NCBI GenBank assembly: GCA_977006965.1
Contig: OZ345367.1
Coordinates: forward strand, 1,302,001-1,366,000
Direction: 5' to 3'
From: Phymatolithon calcareum
Taxonomy: Eukaryota > Rhodophyta > Florideophyceae > Hapalidiales
DNA length: 64,000 bases
Shown in pieces: positions 42,098 through 53,127 of the stretch (within the stretch, counting starts at the first letter, position 1; the number at the start of each line of letters is the position of its first letter). The notes beneath the pieces are model-generated. The model was not told the origin of the DNA, did not search any database, and was given only the letters and a program-made list of their open reading frames with translations. A program made the position numbers and the translations under genes.

Positions 42098-43456
42098 ATG
42101 ATCCAGTCCCTCTTCATTCTTGACTCCTCCGGTGAGGTGATAATCGAGAAGCACTGGCGCGGAAATGTACATCGTAACGAATCAATCGCGTTCTGGCGCG
42201 AGCTCGTGCGCCGCGGTGGTGCCAACAGCGTGCGACCCCATCTGCCAACCAAGCGCGGCGCACTGATTCATCTCCAGCGCGCCGGGCTCTACTTTCTCGC
42301 ATGCGCCACTCTCGATGCAGTACCGCTATCGGTATCCACTTTTCTGGGTGCTCTAGCCGACGTTCTAACAGACTATCTCGGCGAGCTAGGTGAACATGCC
42401 ATCAAGGATCATTTCATAACCGTGTACGAGCTACTCGACGAAATGTTAGACAATGGCCACCCACTCACAATGGAACCGAACGTATTGAAGGAGATCGTAC
42501 CCCCTCCAAGCATGCTTTCGCGCGTCATGGATACTCTTACCGGTGAACCTGGACCGCCAAAACTTGTCCAGGCACATTCGGCGCACTCGTTGTTACCCTG
42601 GCGGCGCGCCAATGTGCGATACGCGCAAAATGAGGTTTTTGTGGACGTTATCGAAACTATGGATGCCACTCTCAGCTCTACCGGTGCACTGGTGCGTGCA
42701 ATTGTACGGGGTGAAATGAAACTCAATGCCCGTCTGAGTGGAACTCCGGAACTCACTTTCACACTCCGGAGCAATGCCCCATTGGACGATGTGGCTGCAC
42801 ATCATGCAGTTCGTGGTCACGGTCCAAGTCTCGCAAACGGATTGTCGCTGGTTCCTCCGGACGGACCATGTACGCTTCTTCGATACGTTGTGCGCGACGC
42901 TCGCGTGCTCACTCCGCCAATTGCCGCACAGGCGCGCATTGAACTTGATCCTGTACGCCGCGTCGCGTCCGTGTCGGTCGTGCTTCAGCCGCGATGGCCA
43001 GACAGTGGCGTGTCATCATCATCATCAAGTCGAGTCGGTGCTGCTGGCTCGCTGATGCTGGCGCAAGTTATGGGCGGAAAAGGTGTCGGCTCGTCTGCTT
43101 CCGAAATGTCGGCATCTGATGTGGGTGCGACGATTCGGTTCGGTGCTGGCCTATTCCGCAGCTCGTCGCTCTCCGCCAATTGCGGGACGGTCGCATTCGA
43201 TCCAACGACTGGGGTGTGTGAGTGGCAGGTTGGGACTCTTGCGCGCGGTAAGGTACCGAGTTTGATTGGGAACGTCACACTTGAAGATGAGGTTGCAATT
43301 CCACGGCCACCGGTTGTAGCGCTTCGGTTCAGAGTTCCCGGTGTTGCGCCGTCGGGATTGCTTGTGGAAAGACTGGACTTGAAGGGGGAGAGTTACAAGT
43401 ATTATAAGGGATTAAGATGTGTCACGAAGGCGGGTCATTATGAAATAAGGACGTAG
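42098..43456 (+). CDS. AP3M: AP-3 complex subunit mu
   Basis: 452 residues from ATG 42098. MIQSLFILDSSGEVIIEKHWRG opens the longin-like N-terminal domain. AIKDHFITVYELLDEMLDNGHPLTMEPNVLKEIV is the AP-mu signature, and LLPWRRANVRYAQNEVFVDVIETMDA starts the cargo-binding mu-homology domain (about residue 168). VLKEIVPPP, LSGTPELTF, IPRPPVVALRFRVPG and the end YKYYKGLRCVTKAGHYEIRT specifically match AP-3 over AP-1/2. It sorts tyrosine-motif cargo to lysosome/vacuole-type organelles. Length is slightly above the usual 418, partly from a Ser-rich insert near residue 310. Intronless. Confidence 0.92.
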   Translation: MIQSLFILDSSGEVIIEKHWRGNVHRNESIAFWRELVRRGGANSVRPHLPTKRGALIHLQRAGLYFLACATLDAVPLSVSTFLGALADVLTDYLGELGEHAIKDHFITVYELLDEMLDNGHPLTMEPNVLKEIVPPPSMLSRVMDTLTGEPGPPKLVQAHSAHSLLPWRRANVRYAQNEVFVDVIETMDATLSSTGALVRAIVRGEMKLNARLSGTPELTFTLRSNAPLDDVAAHHAVRGHGPSLANGLSLVPPDGPCTLLRYVVRDARVLTPPIAAQARIELDPVRRVASVSVVLQPRWPDSGVSSSSSSRVGAAGSLMLAQVMGGKGVGSSASEMSASDVGATIRFGAGLFRSSSLSANCGTVAFDPTTGVCEWQVGTLARGKVPSLIGNVTLEDEVAIPRPPVVALRFRVPGVAPSGLLVERLDLKGESYKYYKGLRCVTKAGHYEIRT

Positions 43457-44587
43457 AGAAGGCCGGTGAGAGCAGATACCATACGTAGGCTTTGGAAACT
43501 GTATCGATATTGTTAATTTCAGTCTACTAACTAATAAACGGCTTAATAGAAGTTACGGATTTGACTGCTGTGCTACACAGGGAATGAGGGAACAACCGTG
43601 CAGCTGTTGTCATTGGTGTTGCAACTGCATCGTCCACATCACGCTGAACATATTGTGCCACGCAATTTGCGCATGCCAATGCTGCAACTTGAGCCGAACT
43701 CGATGAATTACTTCACTTGAAAATCTCGAAATCCATATCCGAAATCCTGCTCTCTCACCTTTCCGCACGAGATAACCAGTGCACCAGAAACAGCACTCAA
43801 TGCCCTCGCCACAACCGCACGTACTGCAAGGTGAAGCACGTCCTGCAGAGCTATTCGCCGGTGGCGTTGCGCAACGATGCGTTTTGCGTTGACACAGTCT
43901 GCGTGTGAACGTGCGCGCGTGCGGTTGTTGAAGGCCAGCATAACTTTTTCATCGTCAGCGGATGTGCGTTTTGTGGAGACTGGTGGGAAATGGAGACGAT
44001 GAACGGAGACGGCATTGCGAACGGTTGGGTCGAAGCTTACATCGAGTTTGAGCACGCGGGAGGAACAGGAACCGAAAGGGAAGACGTTATGCGCAGTACG
44101 CCAGTGTTCGGACTGCGCAGATGCACACGTCGAATTGATTCGTCGATCTACACAGGCGCGGCAAAGCGATAGGTTTACCGTAGGCGAGCATTGCGATGGT
44201 ATGTGTTATCGTAGACAGTACTGTGCGATGCGGTGCGAGAATGGAGGCTATCTGTAGGCTCAAGAGAGGAAGCGCCGGGTGTCTGCGCTTTTGACATTGC
44301 TTTCGAAACGGTCCGTAACCGTTGCTGCGAACGGCGGTTCAGGCCTTGGGAGTAACATGTTGCACTTTATTGGAGCGACAAGAAGAAGAACAATACATAT
44401 AGCAATAGATTCTCTTTCGTCAATAGGTACTGCAATACCTATCAACAGGATCTGGTAAAAAGACGTCACATGTCCAGCAGAGCTTGTTGCTCGGCATCTT
44501 CACCGATTCGTTCAGCGATACGAGCGCTGCGTGCATTACTCATTGCGGTAACGACTGTCTGCAAGTTCCAATAGCGACTATTCACCT
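43457..44587. repeat. Repeat-family fragments, no intact gene
   Basis: 44000-44200 reads GWVEAYIEFEHAGG...CTRRIDSSI on the plus strand and is related to 54480-54660 (minus), so this is a mobile repeat with former coding capacity. The Cys/His-rich stretch at 43770-43905 (QCPRHNRTYCKVKH) may belong to the same element. Confidence 0.5.
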
Positions 44588-45031
44588 TCAGAAACAAAAG
44601 GGATTCAAACAGCAAAGGGGTAATGCTGTGCCTGTTATCAGCCAGAATACGTCCAAGTAGTTATACATCGCTTTTTCGCGAGCAGTCGACGACAGATTGG
44701 CATCAAAGTACGACGCAATACTCCTAGAACCATCCTGTGCAGTATTTTTGGCGATGGCTGCATGATACATAGCCGTCAACTGGCCTTCGTCGCCACCAGC
44801 AACGCAAGATAATAAATGCGAGTAAGGAGTACTCCATCCGCAGCCTTTGGGAAATGATATTAGCGGGCTCGGATTCTTGCAGTTCCTCAACCGGGGACAC
44901 TCAAAAACATAGCAAGTGACATTAGCGCGGTCAGGTTGATTTGGTTTTCGCGACGCAATTCTTTTCACAATATCGTCCTTCTTGACCATCAGCGACTTGA
45001 CCACATACTGCTGCGTAGGTTTTCGTGCCAT
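44588..45031 (-). pseudogene. hAT-like transposase, N-terminal remnant
   Basis: 147 codons from ATG 45031. A zinc-finger-like region (FECPRLRNCKN...YSHLLSCVAGG) is followed by SRSIASYF and EKAMYNYLDVFWLITGTALPLCCLNPFCF, a pattern seen at the start of hAT transposases. The sequence stops there and no catalytic domain follows. Homologous fragments lie at 19607-20230 and 34672-34857. Confidence 0.6.
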
Positions 45032-46180
45032 GTTGTGGATAGAGAACGCACGAAAGTCAACCTCTGGTGAATCGGAGTAGAACAGATCAAAAGTCTGCGG
45101 GCGGTAGCTTCGAATCTCTCGCCGGCCGAAGGTACTTTACAGAGAATTGTAGATGAATCGCTAAGCACGCTCTACGTAGAATAAAAGAGCTAATTTTACC
45201 ATGGAAAGATGCGGATCTTTGATCAGGGAGCTAGGTAGCTTGTCACTGCAATACGTACTGCAATAGATACCTAGCTTCTCAATAGTAGTGCAATACCAGT
45301 ACGTTGCAACTTGTTGCATTACCAACATGTTACTCCCAAGGCCTGCGGCGGTTGCATTAATTGGAGTGGTCACAGACCGGTTTCCGTGATTTGCGAGTCA
45401 GTGATGCTTGTGCTCGCAGCACCATATGCAGGTCGAGTAAAGCGCATCCAAGTATTATCACGTTTCCCAATTCGGAAGGGTTACAAAGTATGTTCGCCTA
45501 TAGGCCTCTACTGCTGTTCTTAGGATCACAGTACACGCTTACACAGTATCTCGTACGTCGCGGAAAACGAGTTTAGAGAAACGAGACTCTCACAGTCGTG
45601 TGCGACGTGTTGTACAAGCCCCTACGTATAGCAAACGAGACAAGGCCGGAAAAGTGAGGCACCTTCAAACCCTCCTGTGCGATCGATGTTCAATTGCGTT
45701 GTGTGGTTATGGAAGACCGCGTTTTAAAAGCGCCATTCATTCATTTACAAAGCTCCATTACCAATTTAGAGAATTTGATACTTTCGCATCAGACGGCGGT
45801 CAGCATCGGCTCATCCTGGGGGTTCAGCGGGGAGTAGAATATGGGGCAATGAAAGTTGAACCAAAGCCTAGCGCTTGAGGCGATACTCAAAGTACAGTAG
45901 GGTATTTCCGCGGTCTCTTTGTGCTTTATGTTCATCCAGTAACATGGCCTTTCTGCGCTGTACTTTCAAGTCAAGACTAGATTAGTTCACGGCAGGGTGA
46001 TGGTCGCATGTATAAAGAGTAATTCTTTAATTTTATAACATTCTTTTTCGCCTCTGAAAACGATCCCAACTCTGATTTCTTACGATCTAACCTACCGTAC
46101 TATACGACACAAAAGAAGTCCTTTTTTCACCGATCTGTAGCCTAATAGCTGCGGCGCTGTATTCGCTGTTCGCACATCCT
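45032..46180. other. Intergenic, nothing recognised
   Basis: About 1.1 kb with short frames only (for example 45600-45878), none with a family match. Confidence 0.45.
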
Positions 46181-46564
46181 TTAGAACTCTGAATCGTCGA
46201 AGGGCACTGGACTCCAACAGCTCTTAAACTTGTACCACAATGCTCTGAAGGAGTCGCTTAAGCGCCTTGCCCTATGGCTCCTCTGGTTATCCGGAGTATC
46301 TTCATCATCATCACTTGTCTTGTGTTTCATCTCCTCTTCATCATCTTCTCGCACAATCTTGAATCCGAGGTAATGCGGAAGAACTTTTGCCGCTTCACCT
46401 CCATTGTTTATGGGATGCATGGCTGTCCACTTGACAGAGTTCCCTTCTCTCGAAAACTTCAAAACAGAGCAGCGTGGGAGTTTGACTTTTGTTATGGTTG
46501 CCTTATTTCGCTGCACGTTCTCGTCGGGCAGGACGGAGAAGTCCAGACAACGGAGGCGTGACAT
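46181..46564 (-). CDS. Hypothetical protein, 127 residues
   Basis: From ATG 46564: MSRLRCLDFSVLPDENVQRN..., then an acidic run (EDDEEEMKHKTSDDDEDTPD, about residues 74-94) and a basic, aromatic C-terminus. No family recognised, no membrane segment or signal peptide. The frame is open further upstream without a better Met. It could be real or the 3' part of an unrecognised gene. Confidence 0.35.
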   Translation of the reverse strand: MSRLRCLDFSVLPDENVQRNKATITKVKLPRCSVLKFSREGNSVKWTAMHPINNGGEAAKVLPHYLGFKIVREDDEEEMKHKTSDDDEDTPDNQRSHRARRLSDSFRALWYKFKSCWSPVPFDDSEF

Positions 46565-47049
46565 GCTGTGGAAGAACAGTATTAGACGAATTATCGGTAT
46601 AAGCGCGACTGGGGAAGCGGGAATGGTTGATGGCTGATGGATGATGGGTGCTTGCGGAAATGTGCAGCTGTCTCTCTTCACGAATGGCCTTGCCGTGAAC
46701 GTAAGCTCGTACTGTTTATATAACATTCTGAAGCCCTTTGAGTACAGATATGATCTACTGCGCCGCATGACGAGGCGACTTTTGCAGCGCTCCAGCCTTG
46801 GTGCGGTTTTTCCATTCAGAATATCGAAACACGCAATAATCCAATGGATATTGCTTCCAATTCCCACGCCCTTCTTCGTCGATCATCCCCAAGAGCACTT
46901 AACACGCAACGAAGTTCGTCGAATTTATGGTGCTATAAGGTTGCAAGGACCCTACTTACGCGTATCTTCTCGCTGGAACCAGGAGAAGCGGAGCCCTCGC
47001 GAGGTCACCAAACCCGATAAGGGCCAAGGCACTCTCAACTAAACTTCAT

Positions 47050-47125
47050 TCATTCATCATTCATTTTGCCTTTTCCCCTAATGGGGCTATCAGCGATTCG
47101 AGGGTCTAAGTTTCTTCCATTCCTT
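47050..47125 (-). repeat. Dispersed repeat R2, copy 1
   Basis: On the minus strand it reads RNGRNLDPRIADSPIRGKGK. The same peptide recurs at 54745-54873 and 62812-62954, so a short coding tail of an unknown element is repeated three times in the window. Confidence 0.75.
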
Positions 47126-47205
47126 GTGGGCAACATATTTGAGTAATGGATCATATCGGATGATGAGAACCAGACGCAAAGAGACTCAGCATCGAGTAGC
47201 AAAAG

Positions 47206-47289
47206 CAGCTGAACAAGAAAATAATGAGAACGGGAAGAACTACAAGGGCTTGTAGTTCTTCTCGTTCTCATTGTTTTCTTGTTCAGCTG
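47206..47289. repeat. 84-bp hairpin
   Basis: CAGCTGAACAAGAAAA...pairs with ...TTTTCTTGTTCAGCTG, with arms of about 38 bp and two or three mismatches. Confidence 0.85.
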
Positions 47290-47477
47290 ATTTTTCCTTG
47301 TACAAGGGTTGAAATGCAAGACATTTATCTGTGAATTTATCAGCGAGATCAGTACTTAACGTACGCAGGCTTAGTCTGGTTTCCTTTAGCACACAGGAAT
47401 CAACAACTAGTGTTTGGATCGATGAGCCACAAAGAGATCAGCTACGTCATTACTGACGGCACTCAGGCTTAGTCTGT

Positions 47478-48350
47478 TCATGTACCACACAGTGGTTCTC
47501 CAATTGTGTTTAGATCTAAGGCCGGCGACGCGTGCAATTCACACATGCAGCACAGCGTCCATGATGACCATCGGTACGATTGACCACGCAACACCTCCAG
47601 GATGCAGAAGAGTAAGCTCATCGACCACGTCGTAATCCCCAAAAGTTTCGGCATTGAGTCTTGTTGCAATTATAACCGCTCTTGTATTCCATATAGCACC
47701 TTGGGACATCGGTTCTTGAAACTGGTTCAATGTTTTCATTCTTGGCACCCAACGAGCATGCAATCAGCAGCGCAAAACAAGAGTCCAGATGAAGCTTGAC
47801 GTTCTCATTCGGTGCACTTGATTTGGCAGCACAGAACAGTATTATTGGAAGTGGCTTGGCTGTTGTGCTTGCAACATGCTCCGACGCAGCGGTCAGACAT
47901 TTATTGCGGATTTCTCAATATTGTCCACCGCTCGGCAACGCTGCTTTTCGGAATCCATCATATGCAGTAGCACAGTATTTCTGCACTATATCACATGCAC
48001 TCTGCGCTTCTTTTCGAATCTTTTCTTCCTCCCTGCGAGGATCCAATAACAATTTTTTCGTAAATAAGAACCGAAGTATGATAAACTTCACGACAGGAAT
48101 ACTTCGTGTGATGATATCCTTCACTCGTTCATTCGTTCCGTACTCCATTCCCAGCTCCTGTGATAATATCCTTCATATGGCCCCGATAGCCCCTTCACAC
48201 ATGTCCTTCCTGATAAGGGGAACGAATCCCTTTGGCCCAGTTGTCTACGTCATAACACTTCGCAGGCCTTTAAAAAGTTATAATGCTGATAAACTGCAAG
48301 GAGGAATAGCTATTTTTTATAAAATGGGAGCAAGTGCGATCAGGACAGTA
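47478..48350 (-). pseudogene. Unidentified decayed coding sequence
   Basis: Several minus-strand frames in series read like one broken protein (VDELTLLHPGGVAWSIVPMVIMDAVLHV; MEYGTNERVKDIITRSIPVVKF...EEEKIRKEAQSACDIVQKYC; KGFVPLIRKDMCEGAIGAI). I do not recognise the family. Frames switch several times, suggesting an old transposon ORF. Confidence 0.35.
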
Positions 48351-49031
48351 AAAAAATAAAGAAGACTTTGGTTTCTTCCTTTCAAATTTTGCTCAGACTT
48401 TGTTCAGTTTTCCATAAAATCGAAGGGGTTTTCAGTCTGGGCCAATGGAGAATTTGGCGATACTTCTTGTTTTAGCCATTTTTTCTCTTGAAATGGACCC
48501 GCACGTAATTTAGAGATTACAAAGGGAAGTAAAAGAAACTAAAATTTCTCGTTCCTGTACTTATTCTCTCCTAGCTCTGCAATGGCAGACCAAGGGGACA
48601 TGCATGAAGCAGGTTTGACATACTTGTTTCCATCTGTTAAATAGGTGCCTTTGACTTTGTTTGTGGCGCTCGACAGTGGTCTCCACCCTTCGACACGGAT
48701 GCGAATCATGGCGGCTAACGGGCCCGGTACGGAAGAAGATAAATAGCGCTGTATCAAAAATGCTATCAGAAACCGACTGATACGAAGGGTGCTATTGGGC
48801 TGCGTCACTCCCACAGCCTCATCTATTTTCAGCGAAGTCCCGAGCCTTAGCCTAGAATGGGCCCTAAACAACGCAACTGACAAGCGTGAGTGGAACAGAA
48901 ATAGACCTTCTTGACGTGCTAGCCTCTTTGGGGAATAAAGCAACAACAGCAACAACAAGGTGCCTTTGAGCACTGAAGAAAATGGCAACCGCTTTTCCCT
49001 TACAATAAAACGTTCAATTTTTAATGAGGAA
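48351..49031. other. Intergenic, nothing firm
   Basis: A 149-codon minus-strand frame (48539-48988) begins with a Leu-rich stretch but matches nothing known. It is probably chance or relic. Confidence 0.4.
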
Positions 49032-50167
49032 ATTCACTACATGGCCACCAAAACTTGGAAAAATCCACTGCATGGCCATCTACAGCCAAACCTACTACTT
49101 ATCCGTTACAAGTACGACGGCGCTCTGTAAGTACCTTGTCGTATTCATCTGCAACGTTCAACACACAACACTCCCACACGAACCACTCCGAAACCATGGA
49201 AAAGAAGGTGCTCGTGCTACAGGTGGGCGACTATGCTGGATCAAGCTTCGATGACGTTGTCAACGTCGTAATCTCGCACAACACGTCTATGGGCAAGGCC
49301 CACCTCGTGGCGAAGCGCAACAAGAAGCGCCTCACCAGATGATGACGGAGGGCAAGTTCCTCACGCCTTACTGTTACAAGAAGCACCAGGAAAAATTCGT
49401 GCGAGCGGAGAAGCTGCTTGTGGAGCCCAAGGTTATCGAAAGCGGCGCGGTCAGATGCGTTGTTCGCAGCGAAGAGACACCATTCAAAGTGACAGTTAGC
49501 AGCAATTACCGTGGTACATGCTCCTGCCGCCACTTTGAAGAACACCAACGGCCATGTAGCCACGTCGTCGCTGCACTTTTGTACGCTTCTAGGCGTTTCG
49601 TGCAGCATTGGGTGACGTTCGATCCGTGGAATGGGCAATGGTTTGGGGACGCCTGGATGTTGAGAACGTGGGCGAAACAGCATGCCGGCAGTATCAGGCG
49701 TGTTGCAGTCACTGGAGACCAGCTCGTACAGGATGATTTGGTGCCGTTTGACCTTGCGGCTAAGCCGGGCCGCAAGCGCAAAAAGCCCTACCTGCCGTCC
49801 GAAATGATGGCTCGTCACTGCTCCTCGTGTGGAAACACTGGTCACTTTTCGCAGACATGCGGGAGACCGAACATCCACAACGTGGTCGAGGTGAAACGAA
49901 AACGCATCGACAAAGCGGCTGAGTCCATGATCACCGACCTTACCGCCTGCGATGATGGAGATGCTACTTGCGCCCAGGATCTAACGCGTAGAGAGCAGAG
50001 CGCGCAATAAATTTTTACTGTCCCATAGATTGCTTTGACAAATGGATGAGTATTAGTTTTGGCTAGAGTGAGTTATGATAGTACGCAAGGCTAGGGGTGA
50101 GTAGTAGGTTTGGCTAGAGATGGCCATGTAGTGGATTTTTCCAATTTTTGGTGGCCATGTAGTGAAT
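49032..50167 (+). mobile_element. Mutator-like element with 68-bp inverted repeats
   Basis: Inverted repeats at 49032-49099 and 50100-50167 begin ATTCACTACATGGCCACC and agree at about 90% of positions. No 8-11 bp target duplication is evident. The only coding content is the 3' end of a transposase, so this is a shortened, non-autonomous copy. Confidence 0.85.
49339..50010 (+). pseudogene. MULE transposase C-terminal part
   Basis: 223 codons: TEGKFLTPYCYKKHQEKFVRAEKL leads into a SWIM zinc finger (CSCRHFEEHQRPCSH, the CxCx8CxH form) and later a zinc knuckle (CSSCGNTGHFSQTC). SWIM plus knuckle is the standard C-terminus of Mutator-like transposases. The DDE catalytic domain is missing; a piece in another frame (49197-49342, MEKKVLVLQVGDYAG) precedes it. 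It is not functional. Confidence 0.8.
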
Positions 50168-50688
50168 GTCTTCGAAAGAATTCATAACTACGTCGATCAG
50201 AGATGGGAAAAGTATTCGTTGAATGGATATTTATTCGTTAGTACCGGTTGGTACCGTAGTCAGAAACATGATGGACTTCACTCGGTTTTTGCCAGTCATA
50301 GTTCAAAAATTTGAAGAAAGATTCATGGATTCCTACAGGTACATATTGCATCTTCTCGCTCAAGAAGGGGGACGAGATATTAGAAGCAAGTGGCTGAGTC
50401 GTAAAGAAGCAACATGGTTCTAATTTCTCGTGTGAGGAAAAGACAGGGAATGCGCGTCCCGTGAGCTCCGTGGGAGTGAAGGGCTGGAACAGCTGGAATT
50501 CTCAACTACTGTACAGTACTGTATGATACTGTAGCACACTGTATCACGCTCTACAGCATCATGTTGATCATGACTTAACTGAGCTCAGCGGAGGTGGGAG
50601 AGAAGGGCTCGAACGGCAGGAACGGAAGGAATTACTAACTACAATGTATCGTCTTCTATCATACTGTACAGTATAGCGTCATGGCTCA

Positions 50689-52574
50689 GGCTCGTTTTAT
50701 ACGACAGAAAATTATCGTGTGTGTGTCCGTGTTTGCTTCCATTTTTCTTAGACCCGGGAAGTCGCTAAACTCGCCCATGGCGCCTCGGCGCAGAAACGAC
50801 TCGGGACGTCGCAAACTCCCCCGCGCGGATCGGCGGGCAGGCCGAGCGAGAGTAAGTCCCAAAGAGATGCACGGCAAGGACGACCCAGGATGTCGCTAAA
50901 CTCGCCCAAGGCGCTCCGGCGCAGACAAGACTGGGGACGTCAGTAACCCCCCCGCGTGAATCGCCGCGCGGCACGACAGACCCGGGAAGTCGCTAAACTC
51001 GCCCATGGCGCCTCGGCGCAGAAACGACTCGGGACGTCGCAAACTCCCATGTGCGTACCGTCGCTCGTCAAGAGACGGTATGCTCTGCGTGGCAATAGAA
51101 GCGATGTGATTTTCCCCCTCGAGATCTCTTCTGTGAGACCAGAGGTAGGTTTTGGAGTTTTGCTGACTATGTCACTTTTAGCGAAATGGAGCTTTTGGGT
51201 TCCGATTGAGTCCTAGTGTCTCGCCAGAAGTGTTGCCCCAAGCGTCAGCAGATGCATTGGTAACACTATAATAAAAATTTCCTCTTCTTCTTCTCTTCCA
51301 TTTTTCTTATCACATCACCACAAATTGCGCGGGTTCCATACCACAGCGTGTCGCGTGTATGTCCATCATTACAGTATTGCGTCTTCGATAAAAATGGAGC
51401 ACAACTCCTCGAGTATTACTTCTTTCTCAACGGTGTTCTTGTTCATTCTATAGTGTTCAAGTGACTGTTCAGTAAGCGCTCGAGTGCGATCTCGCTATTT
51501 ACCAGACGCCACACCCACCGTGCACTATGCGAACTACTGCTCTCCCCAATTACAACCCACCAGCCGCAGGATGCGCAGCCGGCACCATCCGCTCCTCAAT
51601 GTGGCTGAAAGCCTTAAATAAATGTGGCTGAAAAAGCCTTAAATGAATTGAAGGGACATGCGGCTAAAAAGCCGATGTGGAAGGGGACAACAACGATGGT
51701 TGTGAAGAAAGAAATTTGAATGTATTGATTGTTGTCTTCCTCTGTCTATTGGTTGATTGCGTCGTGCTATATACTGACGCGCAATCTATCCTCTGGTCTG
51801 GACGAGTGTGCATGTTCTAGCAACTTAGGGACAGAAGGCCTAGAAGAGGAAACGAGAGAATCAAATGCGTGCGGAATGTGTACCGGCGCGCAGTTGTTGC
51901 TGAATCGGGATGACCGGCGCAAGAATGCGAGCGGGATTGTATCAGCCTGCGAGTGATAACAAATCGGGGATCACTTTGGATAGATGCTGGTTTCGTATGA
52001 CGCGCGATATGCAGCGCTTAACACTCAAGGACTTATTACAGGCCGACGCCGAGCACATGCACAACACGCATCGCACGGTGTCGACTCCGTTCACCATCGT
52101 CGCCTCGCACGCCGTCAAGCGGCTGCACTCAGTCACATGTCAATGCGCTTACGATTGATGGATCGCCGGCGTGAGGGGAGAAGGCGCGATGCGTAGGAGC
52201 GAGATAGTTCTTCCTCGGTGAGGAGGAGTATGGTAGCAGTGGCGAGGGTCGCTAAGAGACGTGCCTCCGTTTTCGAGTTCATTGTGCGATCTCGAGTAGG
52301 AGGGACGCGGCAGAACAAAGGGGTTTTGGGTGCTCGTTATGCGCGCGAAAAGCAGGTGTACTGTAATCAAGGTATGATATTTCAAGAAACCAATGAACTT
52401 AACCTCTTTCCCCTTCCCTAGGAGGTGCTGTGTTCATGTTGATATGATAAGCGAGTCCTTGACGGCGAGCGAGACAATTATTGCCAAGTGTTCTTGTGGA
52501 TGCAAATCGCAACATACACACACAAGGGGAATGTTCCCCTGCACACACAAAAATTGTGTCGTATAAAACGAGCC
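50689..52574. mobile_element. Inverted-repeat element with 3-bp TCA duplication (PIF/Harbinger-like)
   Basis: The ends GGCTCGTTTTATACGACA and its complement (18 bp perfect) are flanked by TCA (50686-50688, 52575-52577). The second D1 copy shows the empty site with one TCA at 63830-63832. A 3-bp duplication and GG ends fit PIF/Harbinger. No transposase frame was recognised, so it appears non-autonomous. It contains a GC-rich tandem repeat at 50751-51050. Confidence 0.85.
50751..51050. repeat. GC-rich tandem repeat, three units
   Basis: Units starting GACCCGGGAAGTCGCTAAAC (50751 and 50981) and a diverged GACCCAGGATGTCGCTAAAC (50881), each ending near GACGTCGCAAACTCCC. Units are about 100-130 bp. 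Function unknown. Confidence 0.85.
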
Positions 52575-52760
52575 TCACTGATGAGCTGTGCGTGTCGTAC
52601 TGTACACCCAGGGGTGTCAAAAAAAGGGGGAGGAAGGTGAATACTGTACAGTAAAGATCATTGAGATCTCGAGATCTCTGGTTGAATTCACTCTGCGTGC
52701 TCTGATGCATTTGATTTAAGTTCCTTGCTTCCACACTCGCATGATTTGTCGTCTTTTTTT

Positions 52761-53127
52761 TGAAACCAACTGGTGAATTGTACAGAATTCTATTTTAAAC
52801 TTTACCGTACAGTATCATATTGCTTTTGTATCCAAAGCGGAAACTTATCTCCACGGGTGGAATTTGTCGAAAATCGTCATTGATTATACAATCAGCCCCA
52901 ATAGAATGTTTAAAAACATTCTATTGGGGCTGAGTGTTGCTGTTCATAGTTACAGTACTTGGCTAACATATTCCGGCTTGAAAATAATGTTCTATTCTGC
53001 AATTTCAGATCGTGCCTTCGAAATAAATAAATGCTTTTCTTCTCCACGCCTTCCAATCAAATGCCGGCCTCATGCTCTCAAAGATGGGAAGTACTGTAGG
53101 TCCTTAAAGAACGTTTCAAAAACTTCT
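52761..53127. other. Intergenic with a 40-bp perfect palindrome
   Basis: CAGCCCCAATAGAATGTTT and its reverse complement at 52893-52932, with almost no loop. No gene is seen. Confidence 0.75.

Larger units (their letters stand above)
46565..47477. other. Intergenic with hairpin and repeat tail
   Basis: Contains the conserved repeat segment 47050-47125 (see the separate entry) and the long hairpin 47206-47289. No gene is seen. Confidence 0.5.
50173..52760 (+). repeat. Dispersed repeat D1, copy 1 (split by an insertion)
   Basis: 50173-50688 and 52575-52760 align with 62951-63336 and 63715-64000. It contains a relic frame DFTRFLPVIVQKFEERF.DSYRY (about 50274-50340), perhaps from a transposase. 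The gap 50689-52574 is an inserted element. The repeat identity is unknown. Confidence 0.85.

Noticed and set aside
48539-48988. 149-codon minus-strand ORF with Leu-rich start
   Set aside because: The Leu run comes from a GTT-type microsatellite; no family match.
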